Origin: Obelidium mucronatum
Lineage: Eukaryota > Chytridiomycota > Chytridiomycetes > Chytridiales > Chytriomycetaceae
DNA: 64,000 nt
Assembly: GCA_025765595.1 (NCBI GenBank)
Contig: JAIVFH010000015.1
Location: 1 to 64,000 of the forward strand
Direction: 5' to 3'
The notes below the pieces were generated by a model that was not told the DNA's origin, did no database searches, and saw only the letters and a list, made by a program, of their open reading frames with translations. Positions 34,701 through 43,217 of the stretch are shown here, piece after piece. A program made the position numbers and the translations under genes. The stretch's first letter is position 1, and each line of letters starts with the position of its first letter.

Positions 34701-35281
34701 TCGCATCAAATTACAACGGCTTTCACAAATGTGGTAGCGGCCGGAATTACCACTGGCGCGCAACTCGGACAGCAAAATGAAGAAGAAAACGAAACAGATG
34801 GCGATGACTTGTTGACTCCATCAACTGCTGGATCTACGATACCAAAAAGGAATATGAGTGATAGTTTAATGTTGGAATGTCCCGTCTGCCAACATAGCTT
34901 ACTAAAGATGAAGACAGCGGGTGAAGCTGAGGCGCATGTAGCCGAATGCTTGACAAGGAGCTCACCAGAGATTAGCGGAAATCGTTACATTGGTATATTT
35001 CTATATTTTATCGTGTTTATTTTCGGGATGGGAAACTAACTTTGTTTCCCATTGCCAGTACAAACCCTGAAAGAAAGCGTTGATGCAGAATGTGTAATTT
35101 GCTTTAATGACATGGTTGAAGGAGAACGGGTTGCCCGCCTGAATTGTCTTTGTATCTATCATGAAGCTTGTGAGTCCGATTTTCCATTTTGTATAAACGC
35201 GTGTAATAACAGAGCTCCTTTGTTTCAGGCATCAAATCTTGGTTCAAAAAGAAGTCAAGCTGTCCTGTGCATTATAAATAA
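31739..35281 (+). CDS. Ankyrin-dysferlin-FYVE-RING multidomain protein
   Basis: Multi-exon gene. Ankyrin repeats come first (TALLKAAFYGHFAVV, DGWSALHNSASGGFGDV). Next is a dysferlin (DysF) pair, KWFWLTDWRIDD with EDGWRYSKS and then VRRRRWFRVRKRK, as in PEX30/TECPR1-type proteins. A FYVE finger follows (CRQCRRKFSLFLRKRHCRWC, GFVFCDACSNHRVAL, CDTCY), then a Cys/His finger (CPVCQHSLL), and finally a RING (CVICFNDMVEGERVARL, HEACIKSWFKKKSSCPVHYK) ending at 35281. FYVE binds PI3P on endosomal or autophagic membranes and RING suggests ubiquitin ligase activity, like yeast Pib1. One intron (after SDSDGE, GCAAGC donor) is GC-AG. One surplus T near 33630 must be skipped. Confidence 0.8.
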
Positions 35282-35390
35282 ATCTGAATCAATCTCCCTC
35301 GAATTGAACTTTTTTCTTGAAACAGTTTAAGGTTCAAAATATTGGCGACCAAGCCTGTTCGCCGTCCTTTTGACATTAGACCAAAAAAAG

Positions 35391-35909
35391 ATGTCTTCGA
35401 CGCCATACAAAGCCTTTTTCACTGATTCGACTTGCAGAAATGCAACAAGAATATCCTTTGAACCAATAGTGAGCTGTGCTCTAAGGCAACAGGTTTCCTC
35501 CTGCCTTCCGGACCCGGCTAATGAAGGATGGTACATCAAGACAGGATGTGTCGCTAGAGGAAACTTTGTGTCTCTCGGAGACGGAGAGTTTGGTGGCATT
35601 CCACAACTCACTTACCTTGAAAAGAATGGCGACTGTTCCTCAACGCCCTCGTGGTCATTCCAGTACCCGATTGGCAGATGCGTACCAAACATTGAGAGGA
35701 ACCTTGGTCCTGGAGGAGTCGCGTTCACTCACGAAATGCTTGTTGGCACTGAGGTGAAGGTTGGAACAAGTATTGATCTGGACGTGACTCTTGGTCTTTA
35801 CAATGACGCAACTTGCTCATCGAGTCGTGTATCTGAGTATAAAATAACGACTGAGTTCAAAGCGAATGCTGAACCGAATCGTTGTTTCACGTATGAACTT
35901 CTTCATGCC
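35391..35909 (+). pseudogene. Cys-rich repeat protein, 5' part (split by LTR retrotransposon)
   Basis: Frame from ATG 35391 (MSSTPYKAFFTDSTCRN) runs to the target duplication ATGCC at 35905-35909. It reads on in frame from 42428 once the inserted element and one copy of the duplication are removed. Cys spacing and modules YKAFFTDSTC, LGLYNDATC and (in the 3' part) LDVYYTDSEC show an internal repeat of roughly 130-170 aa. Paired Cys suggest an extracellular protein, yet no signal peptide precedes this ATG; a first exon may be missed. The insertion almost certainly disables this allele. Confidence 0.7.
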
Positions 35910-36136
35910 TGTGGACTCCGGGGCTTAGGGGGCACGGTGCCTCCGCGGCGGCGCTTGTGGCGGCGGCGAGGGCGCCGGCTTGGCAGGTCATGAGCACAAG
36001 GAGTCCTCTGGCAGTCATGGTTTATTGGATTCTTCTTCCCTTATCTCCTGCCGCACCGCCTTATTCCCTCCTTCATACCAAGCCCGCTTCCTCCCTGCTC
36101 CTCCCATCCCGCATGTCTAACCCTAAGGTTACGACA
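35910..36136 (-). repeat. 3' LTR of the retrotransposon
   Basis: 227 bp, same sequence as 42196-42422. It contains a GC-rich block (GCGGCGGCGCTTGTGGCGGC) and a pyrimidine-rich block. The adjacent host sequence ends with ATGCC at 35905-35909. Confidence 0.95.
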
Positions 36137-36156
36137 TCACCCCCCCTCCTCCTCCG
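36137..36156 (-). promoter_or_regulatory. Polypurine tract for plus-strand priming
   Basis: On the minus strand the bases just before the 3' LTR read GGAGGAGGAGGGGGGGTGA. This is the expected position and composition of the RNase H-resistant primer for second-strand synthesis. Confidence 0.8.
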
Positions 36157-36170
36157 CGAAGGTTGCTAGG

Positions 36171-39100
36171 TCACTCTTGTCTCCACTTCCGCTTACCCTT
36201 GGCTTTGGTGGCCTTATCGTTCAATGCATCGTGGTAAGCTCTGATGATTTCCGTGTCTTGAAAGTCTGCGAAGTGGACCCATGAGTTCTCTGCGTCGGGG
36301 TTCGCCCATTTGACCAGGTATGATTTCGACCTATCACTCTCCGTGCGGTGGTCCATAATTTCCTTGACTTCCGCCGTTTCGTCAAATGGTACTTCTGAAG
36401 AGATGAGCTTGAGCTGTTGCGGTGAGTATTTCCTGTTCAGCAGGTGTCCATCGGCGTCGAGCAGCTGGTAGGTTCCCGCTCTTGTCGCGTGCACTATCTT
36501 GTATGGCCCCTCGTATCGGGGTTGTAGCTTTGAGCTCCTCACATCTGGTGTGGCCATGACGTAGGCCCCCACTTGAAATCGCTCCTTCCTGACTCGGTGC
36601 TTCTTGTCGAATTTGATTCTCATCGCTTGCTGGTACGCATCGAGTTTCTCCGCGATGGTGGGGTAGATCAGATCCTGCATGGTGTCGCATCGTCTTTGCA
36701 GTTCCTCAATCGCGATTGGCTCGGTTGTCACATACGCGTAGTCCGTGAGTGTATTGCCCAGCCTTGCAAACATCAGGCTAAATGGTGTTGAGTCATGGGT
36801 CCTGGATATTTTTGTGTTCAGTATGAACTGTACCCATGGTACCATTTCCTGCCAGTGCGTGAAGTCTCCTTGTAGCTGCTTCATTAGCACCGTCTTGGCG
36901 TCGGCCACATGTCTCTCCGCGATCCCGTTCGCTTGTGGGTTGTAGGGTGTTGTCTTTCTCCAGCTTCCTTCTTTCAGAATCTTCTGCACTAGGTTGTTCA
37001 CGAATTCCTTCCCGTTGTCACTCTGGATCACTTTAGGGAATCCGAAGTCGCAGAATATCTGGGTTAGTTTTTCGGCTACTTCTTCGGCGTTCTTGGTTTG
37101 TAGTGGTCTTAAAATGACGAACTTTGTTGCTACGTCCACAAACACCAGTACTGCGTTGTACCCTTCTGCTGACGTTGTAGAGATTCCGAAGAGGTCCACC
37201 GCTACGTGGTCAAATGGTAGGTCTGCTCTGATTGAGCGCAGTGGGTGAAAGCCGTGCTTTCCGACGTTCCACTTGCAGCATTCCAAGCACTTTGCTGTGT
37301 GGGCCGCGGTGTCTCTTTTTATGGAGGGCCAGTCCCATCCTTCCGCCCAGAGTCCTCGCATCATGGCTGACGCGCCCCGGTGTCCCATGCTGTGAGCTTG
37401 TTCCAACAGTTCTTGTTTCTGTTCTTCTGTCGGTTCCGTTCGTAGTACTGGGTCTACTACTGCCAGGTGCTTGATTTCCGCTCGTATGCTCTGGTGTTTC
37501 TTAGCATCTGGTTGGAAGTTGCGACCCAGGTCCATTATGTCATCGTCTTTGACCTCAGAAGGCGCGTCGTTCCTCCTAATAGACTGTGGGACCGCGGTCT
37601 CAAAGTCTTCCAGAATTCGGCTCAGTGCATCCGGTAGTTTGTTTTTGATTCCGGGGATGTGTGAGATTGTGAAGTCGTACGACAGAAGGGTGTCGATCCA
37701 TCCCTGCAGTACTACGCTGAGTTCTTTCTGTCTGAAGAGGTATGTGAGGGCCATATGGTCCGTCTGCAGCGTGAATCGTGTGCCGTATAGATGTGGGTGG
37801 AACTTGTTCAAGCAGTGTACGATCCCCAGGAGCTCCTTGTGCGTTGCCGAATAGCGAGTCTGTCGGTCTGAGAATGTTTTGGCTGTGAACTGTATGTACT
37901 TCTTCGTTCCATCGTCCGCTATTTGATACAGTACGCCCCCTACTCCAAAATTCGACGCATCTGTCGCCACAAAGAACTCCTTGGTGTAGTCTGGGTCTGC
38001 CAGGATCGGAGCGTTTGCTGCGGCTTTGCAGAGGGCTTTGAGCGATGCTTCCTGTTCGTCTCCCCAATGTCTCTGTAGGTTTTTCAGGTTTCGCACGCTT
38101 TCGAGGGGGGCCGCTAGTGTCGCATAGTTGGGGATGCTGTCCCTTAAGTAATTGAGGAACCCCAGCATATGCCCCACCGCCGTGTATGATTTTGATTCGC
38201 GCGGGGTTTTCCATGTGGCAATTTCCTTAAATCGAGCTGGGTCGATCCGGATACCTTCGGCGCTCTTCATGAATCCCAGTAGCTTCACCTCTTTGTGCCC
38301 GAATTGACACTTTGATCGCTTGATTCTGAGGTTGGCTTCCGTGAGCTTCTTGATGACCGTTACCAGGTGGTTCCTGTGTGCATCCCAATCTCTCGAATGG
38401 ATAAATAGGTCATCCATGTAGATGACTGTGTTCTCCAACCCCAGCTTCTCCATTTGTTCCTGAAAGAACGCTGGCATGTTCTTCAATCCGAATGGGGGCG
38501 AGTTGAACTGGTATCGTTTGCCCTTGAACGTAAATGACGTCAAGTGGCGATGTTCCTCCTTGATATCGAATTGCTGGTAAGCTCCTTCCAGATCGATTGT
38601 GGAGAATACTTTCGAGTCGGTCACCGTCGTCAGCGCGTCCCTGCATGCTGGGAATTCTCTGTTGTAGCTGACCGTCTGGGAGTTCAGTGCTCTCACGTCC
38701 AGGCACACTCTGATCTTTGGGGGCTGTCCTGCTATGTTCCGTTGCGGCGCAATCAGTGGCGCATTCCAGTCCGATGCTCCATCAACTGCTTCGATGCTTC
38801 TCTGCTCGATCCATGTTTGTATCTGTCTTTACTGGTGAGTTCTGCTGTTGCGGTCTTTGTCCTAAATGCTCACCTGCTTTTCCACTGCCGCCATCCGCGT
38901 GAACGGAATCTTGTACTGGCGTATCCGTGATGGTTGCGCTCCTTCCACTAAGTCGATCGTCACTACGGCTCCCGGGATGTTTGTCTTTGCCCATGGTAGA
39001 ATCTTGGCGTTTTCGTCCAGGAATGGTTGAATGTCTTTCAAGAGGTTCTCCCGGTTCTGGCGGTCCTCTTCCGACTCTTTGGCTTCCGGGAATTCCACCG

Positions 39101-39881
39101 CGGGTGTAGGTTCTGACTCGAACGGCGTGGGTAGTGGTGTGTCTCCTGCTGCGGACAGTCCCGTCAGTCCTATGCCTAGATTTGGCATGACGTCTGTCCC
39201 CAGCGTCAGTATCTCGTCTGGGTTGTGTCCTAGGATCACGTTGCAGGTGAATTCTTGCCCTTTGTTGTTCGTCATTTGTCAGTTTTGTGGTGTTTACTGT
39301 GTTTGCTTACCATTGAAGTTCGTGAATGTCACCGGTTGCGATATAGCCATGTCTGTTTTCCGTGGCACGTTGTCGAATCCTGTGACGGTCATAGCTGCAG
39401 TCGCTACTTTCTTGATCCCATTCTCCGCTGCCCAGGTTTCGTTCAGGATGGATAGTTGGGCTCCTGTGTCGCAGAGGGCCCAGTTGTCGCTTCCGTTGAT
39501 CAACACTCTGGTCCTGATGTGGCTCCCTAGTCGCATCCCGCCACCCAGCTTCTGGCTTTCGAATTGCTGGATCAGTTGATCTATTTCCGGTTCTCTTGTC
39601 GGTTTGTGCTGCTTGCCAGCTCTTCTCCACTCCTCCTGCGCGTAGTGCTTCGGGTCCAAGTAACTGTGGTCACTGCTGGGTCCATCCTCTGGGGTATGGA
39701 CGCTGCTTCCTGCGTCTTGTTCCTTTGCTGCTCTACCCCAGGCCGACTCCTTGCTCGCCTTTTCCCAGTCCTTCTGCACGTGGTGCTTCGGGTCCAGTGG
39801 GTTGTTGTGCTGGTTAACTCCTCTTGCTATGCTCCCCAGGATTGCGATTGCTGTTACTACCCTATCGATTCTGAGTCTCAT
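36171..39881 (-). CDS. pol: Retrotransposon pol: protease, reverse transcriptase, RNase H, integrase (two introns)
   Basis: From ATG 39881 (MRLRIDRVVTAIA), exons 39311-39881, 38874-39259 and 36171-38822 give about 1,202 aa. The protease has WALCDTGAQLSIL. RT has KIRVCLDVRALN, VFSTIDLEGAYQQF and VIYMDDLFIHS (the YMDD box). RNase H has FFVATDASNFGVGGVLYQ. Integrase has an HHCC-type finger (AHTAKCLECCKW) and a DDE core (HVAVDLFG, VIQSDNGKEF, NGIAERHV). The C terminus has a chromodomain-like segment (VKEIMDHRTE, YLVKWAN, SWVHFADFQ). Both gaps are 51 nt, begin GTAAGC or GTGAGC, end AG and hold in-frame stops. So the protease can be joined to RT only by splicing, or by bypass. Confidence 0.88.
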
Positions 39882-39977
39882 GGCTGCGTTCTTGACAGTA
39901 GAGAAAAAAATGCAAAAAGGGGAAAAAGAAAAAAAAAAATTCGGCAATCTTTATTATTTCGGGGAGGTTCGGCTCAG

Positions 39978-39983
<6 letters not shown>

Positions 39984-40034
<51 letters not shown>
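39984..40034 (-). repeat. Homopolymer run, 51 A on the coding strand, between gag and pol
   Basis: The plus strand shows 51 consecutive T. The run lies 31 nt after the gag stop and about 100 nt before the pol ATG. Its exact length is likely to vary and may be mis-called. Confidence 0.9.
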
Positions 40035-40065
40035 CCTACTCCTCCCACTGGTCCGTGCTTATTTC

Positions 40066-41526
40066 TCAGATTGAGAATGCTCCGTAAGTTCTGATCCCTT
40101 CTTCTTTCTCTTCCGTCTCCGTTTCTCCCTCTTGCGGCTTGTCATTTTCCGTTACCAGGTAGATTTCTTCGACGCTGCTCCCAAAGTATCTGAGTGATAC
40201 CGACGGTCCGTTTCCCCTGCGACTTTTCTGTCTGCATTGCTGTGGGAAGTGGTTGAATGTGATGTCCTTGTTCACCGCGCTCATCTTTTTGCATTGGAGG
40301 CACTCCTTGACGTGTCCTTTCGCGATGAGTGTTTTCTGATGCTCCTCGTTTGGGTTGAAACAGTCCTCCAATCCGTGGCTCAGGTTTGGGTGAGTGATGC
40401 ACTTTTCTTTTTCCATCTTCGCCGCCCCTCCTTCTGCCTGTTTGGTTGTCGGGTTACTGCTTGTTGGTGTTCCACGCGTGTAGCCGGTTCCACTTCTTTC
40501 TACCCGTTGCTTCTTTGGTTCCGGCAGATCCGCCTCTTCAACCACTCGGCACTTCCTTTCGGCCTTTCGCATTGCGTCGGCTAAGTCCGTGATCGCGTCT
40601 TCGTCGAGCTTGTCCTGGAGTTCTTTGCTGAGGAGGCTTAGGTACTGTCGGACACTCAGCTGGGCTCTGGTGTGCTTGAGGATCGCTTTCAGTTCGTTAT
40701 TGAACGGCATTGCTGCCTTCCCGGTTGGCATTGCATGTTTCATGGCTAACCCGTAGACTGCGTCGTTGACTCCCGTCTTGGTCGTATTGAGCATGACAGC
40801 GATAAAGCCCGTTTGGTAGTCTTCCCATGACTCGCAGCCTAGTTCGAAGATCCTGTCAGTGGTGCCAGAGTCGTGCGTCAGTGTCACCAGCTTTCTGATG
40901 TCTTCGGTTGTGGCTGGTCTTGCTTCAATCCTGGTCAACTCCATGGCTTCCAGGTGCTTGAATCCCAGCGTCTGATTCTTGCTTGTTACCCATTGAGGTC
41001 TTTCTTTCGGTACCTTAAACGGGCTCAGCCCCGCACCTGGTGGTGGTGGCAAAAATGGGAACGGAAATGGAAACGGTGGTAGCTTTCCAACGGGGGTGTT
41101 CGCTCCGGTGTTTGTTGCTGTCGCTGCTGGTGTCAGCGCAGCCGTCGTGGCTCTGTCGTCTTCGAGGATGCTCTGGCAGTACTTCCAGTCATTGGACGCT
41201 TTGTTCAGTTGCTGCTCCAATTTTTCCTTCTCCGCTTTCCACTCTGTGGCCTCGCGTGCTTCCTTCTCGTCCCCCAATTCGTACAGTTTCGTCTTTGTCT
41301 CCTGGATGGTGAGGTTGTGCCCCACAATGTCACGCCTTGCTTTTTCGATCTTCTTCGTATGGTTCTCCTTTCGTTCCTGCTCATGCTTTTCCTCATCCAG
41401 TCTGCCCTTAATTCTGTCCTTGACTGCTGCAATCTTCTTCATTGTTTCCTCCAGCTCGGCGGCGTCTGCTGCTGTCGCCAGTGTTTTGGACAGTTCTGTC
41501 AGTTCTGCTTGCTCGCTGTTTGACAT
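40066..41526 (-). CDS. gag: Retrotransposon gag-like protein
   Basis: 486 codons from ATG 41526 (MSNSEQAELTELSKTLA). An N-terminal coiled coil is followed by a Pro-rich hinge (FPFPFPFLPPPPGAG). A capsid-like helical region (ESWEDYQTGFIAVMLN, YLSLLSKELQDKLDEDA) comes next. Two Cys/His clusters follow (CITHPNLSHGLEDCF and CLQCKKMSAVNK...HFPQQC) in place of classic CCHC knuckles. Position upstream of pol and the layout support Gag, the shell protein that packages element RNA. The Cys/His clusters are unusual. Frame intact. Confidence 0.8.
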   Translation of the reverse strand: MSNSEQAELTELSKTLATAADAAELEETMKKIAAVKDRIKGRLDEEKHEQERKENHTKKIEKARRDIVGHNLTIQETKTKLYELGDEKEAREATEWKAEKEKLEQQLNKASNDWKYCQSILEDDRATTAALTPAATATNTGANTPVGKLPPFPFPFPFLPPPPGAGLSPFKVPKERPQWVTSKNQTLGFKHLEAMELTRIEARPATTEDIRKLVTLTHDSGTTDRIFELGCESWEDYQTGFIAVMLNTTKTGVNDAVYGLAMKHAMPTGKAAMPFNNELKAILKHTRAQLSVRQYLSLLSKELQDKLDEDAITDLADAMRKAERKCRVVEEADLPEPKKQRVERSGTGYTRGTPTSSNPTTKQAEGGAAKMEKEKCITHPNLSHGLEDCFNPNEEHQKTLIAKGHVKECLQCKKMSAVNKDITFNHFPQQCRQKSRRGNGPSVSLRYFGSSVEEIYLVTENDKPQEGETETEEKEEGIRTYGAFSI

Positions 41527-41727
41527 TTTGGCGGAACGAAAGTCGGAAAAAAAAACGAAAAGGGTTTGCTCTTTTATGGCAACTCCCTCCTTTCTTCGTC
41601 TCGGACTCTTCCTTTTCTTTCTTTTCTTTTCTTTTTTGTAATATATTCGTGTGGGTTAATATAAGTAGCTCGTGTGTTGCGATATGCAGTTTCCCTTATT
41701 CGATATTCGCCACATGGAGGGAGCAAT

Positions 41728-42029
41728 TTGAGCGTTGCAATGCGCTGGTTTTTGGTCTAACCACAGACTGAAAGGCAATTCGAGCGTTGCGATGCGCTGG
41801 TTTTTGGTCTAACCACAGACTGAAAGGCAATTCGAGCGTTGCGATGCGCTGGTTTTTGGTCTAACCACAGACTGAAAGGCAATTCGAGCGTTGCGATGCG
41901 CTGGTTTTTGGTCTAACCACAGACTGAAAGGCAATTCGAGCGTTGCGATGCGCTGGTTTTTGGTCTAACCACAGACTGAAAGGCAATTCGAGCGTTGCGA
42001 TGCGCTGGTTTTTGGTCTAACCACAGACT
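41728..42029 (-). repeat. 52-bp tandem repeats in the retrotransposon leader
   Basis: Nearly six head-to-tail units of 52 bp, each holding GCGTTGCGATGCGCTGG, TTTTTGGTCTAACCACAGAC and TGAAAGGCAATTCGA. Units are almost identical; the first differs slightly (TTTGAGCGTTGCAATG). They lie between the 5' LTR and gag, where packaging, dimerisation or transcription signals are usual. Confidence 0.95.
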
Positions 42030-42195
42030 CCGCGTACTGATCCAGCCTTTGCGGCTCCTCAGTTTGATTCAAATTCAGTGAGATAATAAAGATTCTTCCC
42101 GCTGGACCGCTGGTTCGGCGGTGTGTTGGGTTGGTCATTTGAGCCTTTCTGATCTGCCCGTCTGTAGGCTCATAGAGACGACTCAGAGGAAAAAA

Positions 42196-42422
42196 TGTGG
42201 ACTCCGGGGCTTAGGGGGCACGGTGCCTCCGCGGCGGCGCTTGTGGCGGCGGCGAGGGCGCCGGCTTGGCAGGTCATGAGCACAAGGAGTCCTCTGGCAG
42301 TCATGGTTTATTGGATTCTTCTTCCCTTATCTCCTGCCGCACCGCCTTATTCCCTCCTTCATACCAAGCCCGCTTCCTCCCTGCTCCTCCCATCCCGCAT
42401 GTCTAACCCTAAGGTTACGACA
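42196..42422 (-). repeat. 5' LTR of the retrotransposon
   Basis: 227 bp, identical by eye to 35910-36136. The right-hand duplication of the target (ATGCC) is at 42423-42427. It should hold the promoter for the element RNA on the minus strand. Confidence 0.95.
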
Positions 42423-42427
42423 ATGCC

Positions 42428-42982
42428 GAACCAATGTGGGCGCTGGATGTCTATTACACCGATTCGGAATGCAAAAACGGAGTAGCCTCGTATGTGACTC
42501 AAGTTAATAGACCTTGTGTTGTTACATCCGGATGCCCACCAATCGAAACTCCAGCGAGGCGAGTTTGTCAAGGGTTGAAGGAGGAACTTCGCCCTTCTTT
42601 TTGGATGACTGTTGGATCACAAATTACTTCGAAGAAGCCCTATACTGAAGTAATGAAGGGGTCGTGTGATGGGAATAACGATCATTGGTATACTGGAGGG
42701 TTCGCAGCTGTCTTAGATACCTGTGTAGCAAGTCCATCTTCTCAAGCCCCATATGCCAAGTCGGTGATTTACACGGCATCCAACCAAACACAGTTTGTCC
42801 AGACATCTCATTATGCCCGTCCGGGGTGCAGTGGCGCGCCATCGAATTCGGAATATTTCCAATTACGCGAACCCATCACCTGCCACTCTCCAGCCCAGAT
42901 TAACCTGGTGAATTACGAATCGTCTTCGAGACATTTTTTTGTTGATCTTTTGTTAGGGTTGATGCTGTTCTTGGTTTCTTAA
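42428..42982 (+). pseudogene. Cys-rich repeat protein, 3' part (split by LTR retrotransposon)
   Basis: Reads EPMWALDVYYTDSECKN in frame with the 5' part, then further Cys-rich modules (CVVTSGCPPIETPARRVC, MKGSCDGNNDHWYTGG). It ends in a hydrophobic stretch (HFFVDLLLGLMLFLVS) that could be a GPI-anchor signal or membrane tail. Several NxS/T sites occur. Together the halves make about 357 aa. Family not recognised; a surface protein is likely. Confidence 0.7.
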
Positions 42983-43217
42983 TAAACAGCGCGCTCTTCG
43001 ACTATCTTTTAATTATTATATTCACTTTGTAAAATAAGAAGAGATTCGAGCCAAGCATCCTAGACCAGTGCGATCTGATCACGCGAATGACTGGCAAAGC
43101 AAAAAAGTTGTATTTAACGAAAAACAAGACCACAGTCGCGCCTCTCCCACTGCCTCCCACTTACCCTGATACCAGTTGCCATCCCTTGTTTTGCATATAT
43201 CGTAAACTGTGACTGGA

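Larger units (their letters stand above)
35910..42422 (-). mobile_element. Complete gypsy/Ty3-type LTR retrotransposon
   Basis: 6,513 bp, bounded by two 227-bp direct repeats starting TGTGGACTCC and ending GGTTACGACA (TG...CA ends), which I find identical by eye. It is flanked by a 5-bp target duplication ATGCC. It is read on the minus strand: 5' LTR 42196-42422, a leader with 52-bp tandem repeats, gag, an A51 run, then pol with protease, reverse transcriptase, RNase H and integrase in gypsy order, a polypurine tract and the 3' LTR. Identical LTRs and intact frames mean recent insertion and probable competence. No standard TGG-type primer-binding site follows the 5' LTR; the sequence there is TTTTTTCCTCTGAGTCG. 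Confidence 0.95.

Noticed and set aside
41728..42029. CRISPR-like array
   Set aside because: Units are contiguous with no unique spacers, and this is a eukaryotic retrotransposon leader.
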